Source: an uncultured Butyricicoccus sp.
GTDB taxonomy: Bacteria; Bacillota; Clostridia; Oscillospirales; Butyricicoccaceae
DNA: 64,000 bases
Assembly: GCA_934532985.1 (NCBI GenBank)
Contig: CAKTAV010000008.1
Span: forward strand, 1 to 64,000
Direction of reading: 5' to 3'
The number at the start of each line of letters is the position of its first letter. Position 1 is the first letter of the stretch. The position numbers were made by a program, and so were the translations under genes. This document shows, piece by piece, positions 25,559-34,876 of the stretch. Under the pieces are notes generated by a model that did no database searches, was not told the DNA's origin, and worked only from the letters and a program-made list of their open reading frames with translations.

Positions 25559-28099
25559 GTGAAAGCGGTATTTCAAATTTTTTGGCGAGATATCCGCCGT
25601 CTGGCATCCAATAAGGCCGCCTGTCTCGTCATGGCGGGCGTGTGTCTGCTCCCCTCTCTCTATGCGTGGTTTAACATCGCCGCTAACATGGATCCGTACA
25701 GCAACACTGCCGGTATTAAGGTCGCCATTGCCAACGCCGACACCGGCGCAACACAAAACGACCTAACCGTCAACGCCGGAGACACCATTGTCCAAAACCT
25801 AAAAGAAAATGACCAGCTTGGCTGGACCTTTGTCGACGAATCCGCTGCCAAACAGGGCGTGCGATCCGGCAAATACTACGCCGCCATTGTCATTCCGGAG
25901 GATTTCAGCGAATCACTGCTGAGCATCCTCTCCGGCAAGCTGGAGCAGCCCAAACTGGATTACTATATCAACGAAAAGAAAAATGCGATTGCGCCGAAAA
26001 TTACCGACACCGGCGCCACGACGATTCAGCAGGAGATCAACGACACCTTCTCCTCCATCGCCGCGGAATCCATCTCGGAAATTGTCCGCTCTTCCGCCGA
26101 GGAGATGGCGGGCGACGTCGCGAATACCAGCACGGATTTGGTTCGTTCGATTCAGAAGGTACAGGACAACCTGTCGCAGTACCAAAATGAGCTGAAAACG
26201 TTCCAAGACGCGGTCAGCCAGTCGGATTCCTCCATCACAAACGCCCTCAGCGCGCTGGATGACGTCAGTGTGGCGGCGAAAAACGGCTCCGCCGCACTGA
26301 ATGGCACGTCGGATCTGCTGGCGCAGAGCCGCTCGGCGCTCGGTGACTTTTCCACACAGTTTTCCGGCGCACTGTCGGACAGCGAGTCACTGCTCAACGA
26401 CGCGGCAATTTCCGCCAACTCTAACCTCGGCGTATTTGAGACCAACGCCAACAAGGTATTGACCACGCTGGGCAGCAGCGTGGATACCATCTCCAGCCTG
26501 AACAAGAAAAATGAAGCACTGCTCGCACAGCTCAAGGAGCTGAGCGATCGTATCGGCGACGACACGATTTTATCCAGCACAATTGCCCAGCAGATTGCCA
26601 CGCTGCAGCAGCAGAATGCCTCTCTGCAGGAGCTGCTGGATTCGCTCAGCAGCGGCAATTCCGCCATGCAGAACGCGCTGAACACCTCCGTCTCCACACG
26701 GAGGTCGCTGGAACAGCTCGCCAAGGACAGCAAGAGCACGCTGCGCAAGCACCGCAAGCAGCTGGACAGCACGGTGCTGCCGGAGGTCAACCAGTCGCTG
26801 GACGGACTGTCGTCCGTCAACGGCGATCTTTCCTCCGCGTTAAACGGCGTTCCGGCCACCGTCAACCAGATCAAGGCGATTTTGTCCCAGCTGCGCACAA
26901 CGATGAACGACACGTCCTCTGCTCTTGGGCAGGCGGGCGAGACGCTGGGCATGGTAAACAACAAGCTCGGCGACATTATCACCGACCTGCACGCCCTGCG
27001 AAGCTCCAACGCCTATCAAAAGCTGCTGGAGCTGCAAGGCATTGACGCCGATGGCATCGCCGACTTTATGTCCTCGCCGGTGTCGCTGAAGTCCGATGTG
27101 CAGTATGACGTGAAAAATTACGGCTCCGGTATGACGCCGTTTTACACCAACCTCGCCCTCTGGGTCGGCGGTCTGATTCTGGTCTCCATCCTCAAGCAGG
27201 AGGTGGACACGGAGGGTCTTTCCCGCTCAGTCACTCCAACGCAGAGCTATCTCGGACGCGGTCTGCTGTTCTTCGCCGCCGGTTTCGTACAGAGCATTAT
27301 CGTCTGTGTCGGCGACCTGTTCCTGCCCGGCGTTCAATGCGTCCATCCGACAGCGTTTGTCCTCGCGGGCGCCATCTGCTCGTTTGTGTACGTCAACATC
27401 ATCTACGCCCTCGCCGCAGCCTTTAAACACATCGGCAAGGCGGTAGCGGTTGTACTCATTATTCTACAGATTCCCGGCTCTTCCGGCACCTATCCGATTG
27501 AAATGATGCCGGAATTCTTCCAAGAGCTGCACCCGTTCTTCCCGTTCAGCTACGGCATCAACGCCATGCGCGAGTGCATCGCCGGATTTTACGGAAACGC
27601 CTACTGGCGAAATCTGCTGTCGCTGCTGATCTTTTTGGCCATCGCGCTGTTCACCGGTTTGGTTCTGCGCCCGCTGCTGCAAAACCTCAACTATCTGTTT
27701 GACCGCCGCCTGGCGGACACCGATCTCATGCTGTGCGAGACCGCGACGGCGAAGCTTGAACGCCCACAGCTGCGCATGATGCTGCGCACGCTGATGCGCG
27801 ACGAGGCCGGCAAGAAAAAGTTCTTGGAGCAGTCCGCGAAGTTTGAGGCCACCTACCAAAAGCGCGTCCGGTATGGCTTTATCGGCATGTTGGTCATTCC
27901 GCTGATCTTCCTGCTGCTGATGTTCAGTCTGGATTCCAAGCTCGTGTTCCTCGTGCTGTGGATTGTCTCGCTGATTGCGCTGTCGCTCTATCTGATTGTG
28001 ATGGAATATATCCACGACCGCATTCAGCGGCAGATTGCACTCAACGGCCTCACCTCCGACGATTTAGTCCGCGCGATAAAGGAGAAGGAGCACCGATGA
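25559..28099 (+). CDS. Pip/YhgE-family membrane protein (first of two)
   Basis: An 846-aa protein starting at GTG, eight bases after AAAGGAGG. The N-terminal region (FWRDIRRLASNKAACLVMAGVCLLPSLYAWFNIAANMDPYSNT) has the family's first membrane segment and extracytoplasmic start; about residues 190-480 are predicted coiled coil; the C-terminal part holds ABC-2-like membrane segments (NYGSGMTPFYTNLALWVGGLILV onward). A further 130-residue tail adds two more hydrophobic segments that the partner lacks. Relatives include the lactococcal phage-receptor protein Pip and YhgE/EsaA secretion-associated proteins. It overlaps the next gene. Confidence 0.85.
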   Translation: MKAVFQIFWRDIRRLASNKAACLVMAGVCLLPSLYAWFNIAANMDPYSNTAGIKVAIANADTGATQNDLTVNAGDTIVQNLKENDQLGWTFVDESAAKQGVRSGKYYAAIVIPEDFSESLLSILSGKLEQPKLDYYINEKKNAIAPKITDTGATTIQQEINDTFSSIAAESISEIVRSSAEEMAGDVANTSTDLVRSIQKVQDNLSQYQNELKTFQDAVSQSDSSITNALSALDDVSVAAKNGSAALNGTSDLLAQSRSALGDFSTQFSGALSDSESLLNDAAISANSNLGVFETNANKVLTTLGSSVDTISSLNKKNEALLAQLKELSDRIGDDTILSSTIAQQIATLQQQNASLQELLDSLSSGNSAMQNALNTSVSTRRSLEQLAKDSKSTLRKHRKQLDSTVLPEVNQSLDGLSSVNGDLSSALNGVPATVNQIKAILSQLRTTMNDTSSALGQAGETLGMVNNKLGDIITDLHALRSSNAYQKLLELQGIDADGIADFMSSPVSLKSDVQYDVKNYGSGMTPFYTNLALWVGGLILVSILKQEVDTEGLSRSVTPTQSYLGRGLLFFAAGFVQSIIVCVGDLFLPGVQCVHPTAFVLAGAICSFVYVNIIYALAAAFKHIGKAVAVVLIILQIPGSSGTYPIEMMPEFFQELHPFFPFSYGINAMRECIAGFYGNAYWRNLLSLLIFLAIALFTGLVLRPLLQNLNYLFDRRLADTDLMLCETATAKLERPQLRMMLRTLMRDEAGKKKFLEQSAKFEATYQKRVRYGFIGMLVIPLIFLLLMFSLDSKLVFLVLWIVSLIALSLYLIVMEYIHDRIQRQIALNGLTSDDLVRAIKEKEHR

Positions 28100-30276
28100 A
28101 AAATATCTGGCATATCTTCCGGCGCGACATCATGCGCATCCGAACCAACGTCATCGCCATGATCGTCATCATGGGCATTACCGTTGTCCCCTGTATGTAC
28201 GCGTGGTTTAACATCGCGGGCAGCTGGGACCCGTATTCCAACACCGGCAACCTCAAGGTCGCCGTGGCAAGCCTGGACGAGGGCTATGAGGGCAGTCTCA
28301 TTCCAATCGAGATGAATATCGGCGACCAGGTTCTGACCAATCTGCGCGCCAACACACAGATGGACTGGATTTTCACCAGCCGCGACAAGGCGGTGGAGGG
28401 CGTCAAATCCGGCAAATATTACGCCGCGATTGTCATCCCCAAGGAATTCAGCAACCAAATGATGAGTATTTTCTCCGAGGATATTCAAAAGCCGGAGATC
28501 GTCTATTATTCCAACGCAAAAGAAAATGCCATCGCCCCGAAGGTCACGGACAAGGGCGCCTCGGCGATTCAAAAGCAAATCAACGAATCATTTATTGAGA
28601 CAGTCTCGGACTCCGTCCTGACCGTATTGCAGTCCGTCATGAACATGGCGAAGGCGACGGGAACGCAGACCATCGCGGATAATCTGTCCGCCAATCTGAA
28701 CACGATTGCCGCCGACCTGACCTCTGCCGGTGTGACGCTTCAGTCGTTTGCTGACATGACGACTTCCACCCAGCAGCTGCTGGACACGACGGCGCAATCG
28801 CTGCAAGACGCACAGGGACAGACCAGCCTCGGGCAAAAGACGTTAACGGACACGAAAAAGACGTTCTCCGGCATTCAAGGCACGCTTTCCGGCACAACGG
28901 ACAGCATTAACACCGCGATTTCATCCAGCCAGACCTTCTACAAGCAGGTCTCCGACATTATCGACACTGCCTTTGCCTCGCAGGGGCAGGACGCCGAGGA
29001 CGTCGCAAGCACGCTGGACACGGTTGCGGCACGCGTGCAGGAAATCATTGACAGCTACACCGAGCTGCGCGATGACATTCAGACCATCGGCGACGATCAT
29101 CCGGAGCTGTCCGATCTGACTACCTCGCTGGTCGATAAGCTGAACGATTCCATCGCGACGCAGAAGGATCTGCACGACACACTGACGAGCACGGCAGACG
29201 CCCTGCGCTCCTCCGCGACCGATCTGTCGACCGGCAAGAAGGAGCTGGACGCGCTGCTCAAGAAGAACGCCAAGCAGCTGCGCCGTGTCAAATCCACCTA
29301 TGAAAACAAGGTGCAGTCCTCGCTGAATCAGCTGTCTCAGTCGCTGCAGGGAACGGAGAACGACATCACCGGTCTGCTCACCCGCATTGACAACAGCGCA
29401 AACGGCATTTACACACTGGCACAGTCCGCCAATTCCGATCTGTCCCAGCTGCGCACCACGCTGAACAACTCCAGCGAGCTGCTCAATCAGGCCGCGCGCC
29501 GCATTGTCAAGACCACAAAAAAGCTGGATTCCATGCGAAAGAGCAAGGATTTCTCCGAACTGGAATCCCTGCTCTCGGATAACAAAGACACGCTAAGCGC
29601 GTTTCTGGCCTCGCCGGTCTCGCTGACCACACATGAGGTCTATGCGATTGAAAACTACGGCTCCTCCATGGCGCCGTTCTATTCCACACTGGCGATTTGG
29701 ATTGGCGGTATCGTGCTGGTTGCCATGCTCAAGGTCACCGTGTCGCGCAAATGCACACGCGGCCTGCGTCGGGTAAAGACCTATCAGCTGTACTTCGGGC
29801 GCTATCTGATCTTCCTGATCGTCGGCCTGATGCAGAGCACGCTGATTGCGCTGGGCGATCTGTTCTATCTCGGCATACAATGCGAGCATCCTTTCCTGTT
29901 CCTGCTCGCCTGCTGGTTTTCCAGCGTCGTGTACGTCAACATCGCTTATACGCTGACCGTTTCGTTCGGCGACATCGGCAAGGCGATCAGTGTCGTCCTG
30001 CTCGTCGTGCAGGTTGCCGGCTCCGGCGGCACATTCCCGATCGAGTGCGCTCCCGCCTTCTTCCGCGCGGTTTATCCGCTGCTGCCGTTTGTACACAGTA
30101 TGGCGGCGATGCGCGAGACCATCGGCGGTATGTACGGCATGGCCTATTGGTTTGACCTCGGCAAGCTCGGCCTTTTCCTGCTGGTCTCACTGTTTGTCGG
30201 TCTTGTCCTGCGCAAGCCGATTATCCGCCTGAACACGGCGTTCTCCGAAAAGCTGGAGGAAACCCGCCTGATGTGA
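28096..30276 (+). CDS. Pip/YhgE-family membrane protein (second of two)
   Basis: A 726-aa paralogue of the preceding protein, with the same start (FRRDIMRIRTNVIAMIVIMGITVVPCMYAWFNIAGSWDPYSNT), a long Ser/Thr/Asp-rich coiled coil and five or six C-terminal membrane segments (ENYGSSMAPFYSTLAIWIGGIVLV). The ATG overlaps the stop of the first gene (ATGA). Tandem pairs of this family are common in Firmicutes and may act as heteromers, possibly in export or envelope stress. Exact function unknown. Confidence 0.85.
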   Translation: MKNIWHIFRRDIMRIRTNVIAMIVIMGITVVPCMYAWFNIAGSWDPYSNTGNLKVAVASLDEGYEGSLIPIEMNIGDQVLTNLRANTQMDWIFTSRDKAVEGVKSGKYYAAIVIPKEFSNQMMSIFSEDIQKPEIVYYSNAKENAIAPKVTDKGASAIQKQINESFIETVSDSVLTVLQSVMNMAKATGTQTIADNLSANLNTIAADLTSAGVTLQSFADMTTSTQQLLDTTAQSLQDAQGQTSLGQKTLTDTKKTFSGIQGTLSGTTDSINTAISSSQTFYKQVSDIIDTAFASQGQDAEDVASTLDTVAARVQEIIDSYTELRDDIQTIGDDHPELSDLTTSLVDKLNDSIATQKDLHDTLTSTADALRSSATDLSTGKKELDALLKKNAKQLRRVKSTYENKVQSSLNQLSQSLQGTENDITGLLTRIDNSANGIYTLAQSANSDLSQLRTTLNNSSELLNQAARRIVKTTKKLDSMRKSKDFSELESLLSDNKDTLSAFLASPVSLTTHEVYAIENYGSSMAPFYSTLAIWIGGIVLVAMLKVTVSRKCTRGLRRVKTYQLYFGRYLIFLIVGLMQSTLIALGDLFYLGIQCEHPFLFLLACWFSSVVYVNIAYTLTVSFGDIGKAISVVLLVVQVAGSGGTFPIECAPAFFRAVYPLLPFVHSMAAMRETIGGMYGMAYWFDLGKLGLFLLVSLFVGLVLRKPIIRLNTAFSEKLEETRLM

Positions 30277-30303
30277 CGAAAAATCAATAAAAAAACACCA
30301 AAC

Positions 30304-30361
30304 GCTGGGTTTGATGCCGCGGCAAGCCATTACAAGCTGCCGCCCATCACCCAGCGTTTTG
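30304..30361. terminator. Long hairpin between convergent genes
   Basis: AACGCTGGGT near 30301 pairs with ACCCAGCGTT ending near 30359, with a further GCGGCAAG/CTGCCGC stem inside. It covers the end of the HD gene and probably stops transcription from both sides. Confidence 0.55.
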
Positions 30362-30836
30362 TTCTGCTGCCCAGTCCCGAAATGGTTTCCACGGCAGCGC
30401 AGTATTTGTCGGCAAGGCACACAAGCCAAGCCTCTTTATATTTCGGCGGAATCGGCGTCAGCGGGAACATGTGACGCGCGATAATGTTCTTTTCCAGTGG
30501 GCCGATGCGGTAATCCCGCGCCGCGTTGCGCATTGCCTGCATTCCGTGCGTAAAGCCGTGCAGACCGTGATGTCCGCCCTTCTCATGCCAATCATACAGG
30601 AAATAATCGTGCAGCAGTGCCCCGCGCACCAGCGCCCGATAGTTAACACACAGTCTCAGCTGCTCCGCCAGGCGCACGCTCGCATACGCCACCTTGACGC
30701 TGTGCTCGTACACCGACGTCGTGCCATGCTGGGCATAGTGCAGCTCCTCGCGGAAGCGTCCTATGACCTCCAGCTCGGCAATCATCGCTTCCAGCAGCGC
30801 GCGGTGCTCCCGCGTCAGCGCTTGCTTTCTTTCCAT
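30330..30836 (-). CDS. HD-domain phosphohydrolase-like protein
   Basis: A 168-aa protein. The HD metal site can be followed: His in SVYEHSVKVAY, the His-Asp pair in ALLHDYFLYDW, His residues in GGHHGLHGFTHG, and Asp in CLADKYCAAVE. Small HD proteins of this kind in Clostridia act on nucleotides or are of unknown role. It is monocistronic and converges on the YhgE pair. Confidence 0.85.
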   Translation of the reverse strand: MERKQALTREHRALLEAMIAELEVIGRFREELHYAQHGTTSVYEHSVKVAYASVRLAEQLRLCVNYRALVRGALLHDYFLYDWHEKGGHHGLHGFTHGMQAMRNAARDYRIGPLEKNIIARHMFPLTPIPPKYKEAWLVCLADKYCAAVETISGLGSRTKRWVMGGSL

Positions 30837-31281
30837 GACAATTTCCCCCTCTCCGAATGTCTCTTCTAAGACTAGAGTATACCCATTATGGGAGAGATTG
30901 CAACCATGGATGTGTAAATAAATTGAGAATAGGGATTTGTGGAGGAAAGTCTAAACTGGTTATATGGCTGCCATTAGAGTTCATTTTACCGTTTTTAGGT
31001 CCCTTGTGCAAAGAGAGCTGTCAGTTGCTTCCAGCAACTGACTGAGAGATTGCGCGCCTACGCCAAGATTTATGCTAACTGTCTGCCGACACCCCACAAA
31101 ATCAATATCGCAACGCAACTCAGGAAAGCGGTTGTGGCGCGATATAAATTTTAGGGTTGTCCACTGACAGTCAGCATAAATCTAACGGTAGGGATTAAAA
31201 CGTTCTCAATTAACAATCTATAAAACAACAAACATCCCAAAAATAATGGGCGGGAAACCCGTCCACTACACGCTTGTCCCA
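30837..31281. repeat. Intergenic region with dispersed palindromic repeats
   Basis: 31000-31095 is the inverted homologue of 36099-36199: both contain GACTGAGNGATTG-like and AAGGGAGCTGTCA-like blocks with a central hairpin. A second, partial copy in the opposite sense lies at 31154-31196 (GGTTGTCCACTGACAGTCAG core), so the two form a large imperfect palindrome. No gene is seen. Confidence 0.6.
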
Positions 31282-31992
31282 TCACTTCACCGGATAGTCC
31301 ATGACAATCTGTTGCAAATGCTCTTTGTTCTCCGGTATTGTCGAATGCGACAAGAGGAAGTCAATGCAGTACTCCACAAACAGCTCGATATTGCGCTGAC
31401 GATCCATGCTCATCCCCAGCTTCATCTGCTTGCACAGGCCGAGATACAGGGCGTAATAAAACGTAAAGAGATAGTCCCGATCCTTTTTCTGCACATAGCC
31501 ATCCTGAATGCAGGGATCAAAAATCCGATCGTCCCGCTCCCGCACGCTCTTTCCCATGATTTTCTGATACGTTTCGTCGCCCGGCTCCATGATATCCGAT
31601 GGAAAAACCGCCAGATAATCATCAATACTGCCGAGAATTGTATCGGTTTTTTCCGAAAAAAAGACATGTGTATAAATTTCCGGCTTTTCAAACGAAAACA
31701 CCGCATAAATCTTCCACGTCAACAGAAAGCGCAGATAGGACGGATGGTTTTCCGCAATCAGTCGTCCGATGGCTTCAAAATATTCCATCACAATGTCCAG
31801 CAAAGTAAAGGAAATCAGCTGTTCCACGTCGGCAAAGTAATTGTACATCGTGGCGCTGTTGTAGCCCGCCTTGTCAGATACCTTACGGATGGTCACGGCT
31901 TCTATGCCCTCGGTTTCAATAATTTCCTGCGCAGCATCCATGAAATATTGCATCATTCGCCGCTGACGCAGCCGTTTTTTGCGTTCATCCAT
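31282..31992 (-). CDS. TetR/AcrR-family transcriptional regulator
   Basis: A 236-aa protein. Residues about 12-60 form the TetR DNA-binding domain (AAQEIIETEGIEAVTIRKVSDKAGYNSATMYNYFADVEQLI). The C-terminal ligand domain is not recognisable. It is divergent from the OCD-tautomerase-racemase genes, with a perfect 20-bp palindrome inside the promoter between them, so it probably represses that operon in response to a substrate. Confidence 0.92.
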   Translation of the reverse strand: MDERKKRLRQRRMMQYFMDAAQEIIETEGIEAVTIRKVSDKAGYNSATMYNYFADVEQLISFTLLDIVMEYFEAIGRLIAENHPSYLRFLLTWKIYAVFSFEKPEIYTHVFFSEKTDTILGSIDDYLAVFPSDIMEPGDETYQKIMGKSVRERDDRIFDPCIQDGYVQKKDRDYLFTFYYALYLGLCKQMKLGMSMDRQRNIELFVEYCIDFLLSHSTIPENKEHLQQIVMDYPVK

Positions 31993-32100
31993 GTATTTAC
32001 CGCTCCTCTCCGTGTTCTATACTACAGAGTATCATACAATCCCCTACTCTGTCTACTCGAAATCTTTCCCAATATCTCTCTCGTTTTTTTACGAAACATC

Positions 32101-32128
32101 TTGACTTTTATAATCATATGATTATAAT
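32101..32128 (+). promoter_or_regulatory. Promoter with embedded TetR-type operator
   Basis: TTGACT (32101-32106) and TATAAT (32123-32128) are 16 bases apart. A perfect 20-bp palindrome (32108-32127, half-site TTATAATCAT) fills the spacer and reaches the -10 box. A repressor bound there would block RNA polymerase. Confidence 0.7.
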
Positions 32129-32173
32129 TCAATTATACGATTACATTCCAGTTCAGCCGTAGGAGGAGTCATC

Positions 32174-33145
32174 ATGAAGAACATTTCGGAACAACAGGTA
32201 CAGGACATCCTTACCGTAGAGCGGGTTCTCCCGGAAATTCGTAAGACCTATCTGGACTGCGCCGCGGGCGATATTTACGCTGGCGAGCGTCTGTTTCTGC
32301 CGATTCGCGGCGAGGACTGCACCGGTCAGTGGCTGACCGCCTGCTCCCTGACCAAGCCGTTTTTCGGCACTAAATTTTCTTCTGTCTTCCCGACCAATCT
32401 GAAAATCGGTCTCCCGAGCGTTATTTCCACCATCAGCCTGTATTCCGCCGTCACCGGGCAGCTACAGGCGATGATTGATGCCAATTACCTAACCGGTATC
32501 AAGACCGCGGGCAGCGCCGCCGTCGCCACCGATCTGCTGGCACGCAAGGATGCCGCCAGCTTGGCGATTATCGGCACGGGATTCCAGGCGTTTTCACAGG
32601 TTCGCGCGATGCAGGAGGTTCGTGAGCTCCAGACGCTGTATGTGTACGATATGTTCCCCGAGCGCGTCGAGCGTTTCATCGGCATGATTCGCGACATCCA
32701 GAACCGTCCGTATGAGATTATCGCCGCCAAATCCGGCGAGGACTGCGTCAAGAACGCCGACATCATCTGCACCTGCACGACCTCCCGCACACCGGTATTC
32801 CCGGGCAGCGCGCTCAAGCCGGGCGCTCATGTGAATGCGATCGGCTCGTTCACCGATGCGATGCAGGAGATCGACGTCACCACCGTGCAGCGCGCCGAGC
32901 GCGTCATTACGGAGCATGTGGATGGTCTATGGCAGGCCGCCGGTGACATTTTGATTCCGCTCCGCGCCGGAGAAATCACCGAGGACAAGGTATCCGGTTC
33001 GGTTGCGGATGTACTGAACGGCACAATCCCCGGCCGCGAGCGCGACGACCAGATCACGCTGTACGAGAGCGTCGGCTCCGGCGTGCTGGATATTGCCCTC
33101 TCTATCGTCGTGTATGAAGAACTGGCTGACACACAGGACGCATAA
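32174..33145 (+). CDS. Ornithine cyclodeaminase/mu-crystallin-family protein
   Basis: A 323-aa protein with the OCD family layout: N-terminal substrate domain, then a Rossmann NAD(P) site (LAIIGTGFQAFSQVRAMQ) and CTCTTSRTPVF. The family includes ornithine cyclodeaminase, alanine dehydrogenase and delta-1-pyrroline-2-carboxylate reductase. Beside a proline-racemase-family gene the last is plausible, since hydroxyproline dehydration yields pyrroline-2-carboxylate. First gene of a three-gene operon; TAGGAGGAG lies before the ATG. Confidence 0.85.
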   Translation: MKNISEQQVQDILTVERVLPEIRKTYLDCAAGDIYAGERLFLPIRGEDCTGQWLTACSLTKPFFGTKFSSVFPTNLKIGLPSVISTISLYSAVTGQLQAMIDANYLTGIKTAGSAAVATDLLARKDAASLAIIGTGFQAFSQVRAMQEVRELQTLYVYDMFPERVERFIGMIRDIQNRPYEIIAAKSGEDCVKNADIICTCTTSRTPVFPGSALKPGAHVNAIGSFTDAMQEIDVTTVQRAERVITEHVDGLWQAAGDILIPLRAGEITEDKVSGSVADVLNGTIPGRERDDQITLYESVGSGVLDIALSIVVYEELADTQDA

Positions 33146-33202
33146 AATTCATTATTTTACCCCAAAGAGAGAATAGAAAAGAATCAACGATGAGGAATCC
33201 AT

Positions 33203-33415
33203 ATGCCGCACATTCGAATTCAGATGTACCCGGGCCGGAGCGAAGCGCTCAAGCAGGCCCTGGCCGAGAAAACCCGTGATTTTTTCGCCGCGGAGATGAA
33301 TGCCGACGCAAAGTATTTTTCCATCTCCATGGAAGAAGTGGCACCGGAAAATTGGAAAAAGGACGTAGAGGAGTGCATCCCAGAGGGAACGCTCTATGTG
33401 GAATCAAATTTCTAA
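33203..33415 (+). CDS. 4-oxalocrotonate tautomerase-family protein
   Basis: A 70-aa protein beginning Met-Pro-His-Ile, so Pro would be the N-terminal catalytic base after Met removal. The pattern IQMYPGRSEALKQALAEKTRDFFAAEM and FSISMEEVAPENW fits the short 4-OT family. It lies between the OCD and racemase-family genes, suggesting an enol/keto or imine/enamine tautomerisation step in the same pathway. Confidence 0.85.
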   Translation: MPHIRIQMYPGRSEALKQALAEKTRDFFAAEMNADAKYFSISMEEVAPENWKKDVEECIPEGTLYVESNF

Positions 33416-33452
33416 CCGATAGCCAGTTATCATCGTCAAAGGAGGAAGAACC

Positions 33453-34517
33453 ATGAGCTTCAAACGAGTCATCAACTGCGTGGAAACCCACGACGGCGAG
33501 CCGATGCGCGTTGTCACCGGCGGCGTCGGTCACATTCCAGGCAACAGCGTGTATGAAATGGAAGAATATCTCCGTCTGCACGACGACAGCCTGCGCAAGT
33601 TCCTGCTGCGCGAGCCGCGCGGCTATCCGCCGATGTGCTGCAACATTCTGGTGCCGCCGAAGCACCCGGACGCTGCCGCCGGTTTTATCATCATGGAGCA
33701 AACCGAGTACCCGATGATGTCGGGCGGCAACACGATTTCGGTTGCCACCGTCCTGCTGGAAACCGGCATTATCCCGATGCAGGAGCCGTATACCGAATTC
33801 ATGCTGGAGGCGCCGGCCGGTCTGATTGACATCAAGGCAAAGTGTGAAAATGGCAAGGTAACCGAGGTCACATTCAAGAATGTACCGGCGTTTGCCGTCT
33901 ATACCGATACCGAAATCGAAGTGCCGCACATCGGGCACGGTGTGACCAAGGTGCGCGTGGACGTCGCTTGGGGCGGCATGTTCTACGCGATGGCAGACGT
34001 CCGTCAGTTCCCGTGGATCGAGCTGACACCGGACGCCGGACGCGAAATCACCCGTGTGTCCTCCCTGATTCTCAAGGCGGCACAGGAGCAGCTGCCAGTC
34101 GCGCATCCAGATTATCCGGGTGTCGGCATCACCATTTCGCAGCTGTACGGCCCGACGGACGATCCGAACGCCGATATTCGCAACGCGGTTACGGTTGCCA
34201 GCGGCGAGGTAGACTTTGACAATCCGTCCACGTGGATCGGCGCGCTGGATCGCTGCCCATGCGGCACCGGTACCTGCGCTCGCATGGCGGCAATGTATGC
34301 CAAGGGCGAGCTCAAGCTGAACGAAACATTCCGCCATCAGGGTCTGCTCGGCGTTGTCTACAAGGGCGAGCTGGTGGAAGAGACCAAGATCGGCGATTAT
34401 ACCGCGGTCGTTCCGACCATTGCCGGACAGTCGTGGATCTATGGATACAGCAATCTCGTGCTCGATCCGACCGATCCGTTTACCGAGGGCTTTACCATCG
34501 GCGATATTTGGGGTTGA
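33453..34517 (+). CDS. Proline racemase-superfamily enzyme with Ser/Cys active site
   Basis: A 354-aa protein. The second catalytic motif DRCPCGTGT gives Cys270, but the first, normally MCGHGTI, reads MSGGNTI, so Ser90 replaces the first Cys. The superfamily contains proline racemases, 4-hydroxyproline 2-epimerases and trans-3-hydroxyproline dehydratases, which differ in these two positions; Ser/Cys members have been linked to hydroxyproline epimerisation. With the OCD and tautomerase neighbours this suggests a hydroxyproline-type catabolic operon. AAAGGAGG precedes the ATG. Confidence 0.85.
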   Translation: MSFKRVINCVETHDGEPMRVVTGGVGHIPGNSVYEMEEYLRLHDDSLRKFLLREPRGYPPMCCNILVPPKHPDAAAGFIIMEQTEYPMMSGGNTISVATVLLETGIIPMQEPYTEFMLEAPAGLIDIKAKCENGKVTEVTFKNVPAFAVYTDTEIEVPHIGHGVTKVRVDVAWGGMFYAMADVRQFPWIELTPDAGREITRVSSLILKAAQEQLPVAHPDYPGVGITISQLYGPTDDPNADIRNAVTVASGEVDFDNPSTWIGALDRCPCGTGTCARMAAMYAKGELKLNETFRHQGLLGVVYKGELVEETKIGDYTAVVPTIAGQSWIYGYSNLVLDPTDPFTEGFTIGDIWG

Positions 34518-34561
34518 TTATTTTTCTATAAAACCGCATACAATAACAAAAGCATAGAGCA

Positions 34562-34600
34562 AAAGCCCGCCGGGAGACTGTCTTCCGGCGGGCTTTCACG
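34562..34600 (+). terminator. Terminator of the OCD-tautomerase-racemase operon
   Basis: AAAGCCCGCCGG (34562-34573) pairs with CCGGCGGGCTTT (34585-34596). A short T run is part of the second arm. Confidence 0.75.
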
Positions 34601-34653
34601 TGGACTGCTTATAGCATATTCCGCGGCAGTAAATTCCGCGCAATAATGCGAAA

Positions 34654-34790
34654 AGCTCCCCTGCGCATAAAGCGCAGGGGAGCTCCCCGCAATACAACAA
34701 CAAAAGCGGACTATGACTTTCCGTACCTTGGCCTTGGCACAGAGAAGTCCGACAGAGGGGCCCCCTCTGCCTTCCACATTTAGTGTAACA
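34654..34790 (-). ncRNA. Candidate structured RNA between convergent genes
   Basis: Read on the minus strand: a CAGAGGG/CCCTCTG hairpin, then a stem GGACT/AGTCC enclosing TGTGCC/GGTACG with an eight-base loop, then AGCTCCCCTGCGC/GCGCAGGGGAGCT (34684-34654) followed by TTTT like a terminator. A GGGGAGCTCCCC palindrome overlaps that stem and could compete with it. It may be a small RNA or the 3' end of the oxidoreductase transcript. No known family is recognised. Confidence 0.3.
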
Positions 34791-34834
34791 TTGAATGAAA
34801 AAAAAATCAATCAAAATTTTGAAAAAATCGAAAA

Positions 34835-34866
34835 AAAACACGACTGTGAAACGAAACAGCCGTGCT
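34835..34866 (-). terminator. Terminator of the Gfo/Idh/MocA gene
   Basis: On the minus strand GCACGGCTG and CAGTCGTG pair around a ten-base loop and are followed by eight T residues. Confidence 0.8.
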
Positions 34867-34876
34867 TTTTCATGCA

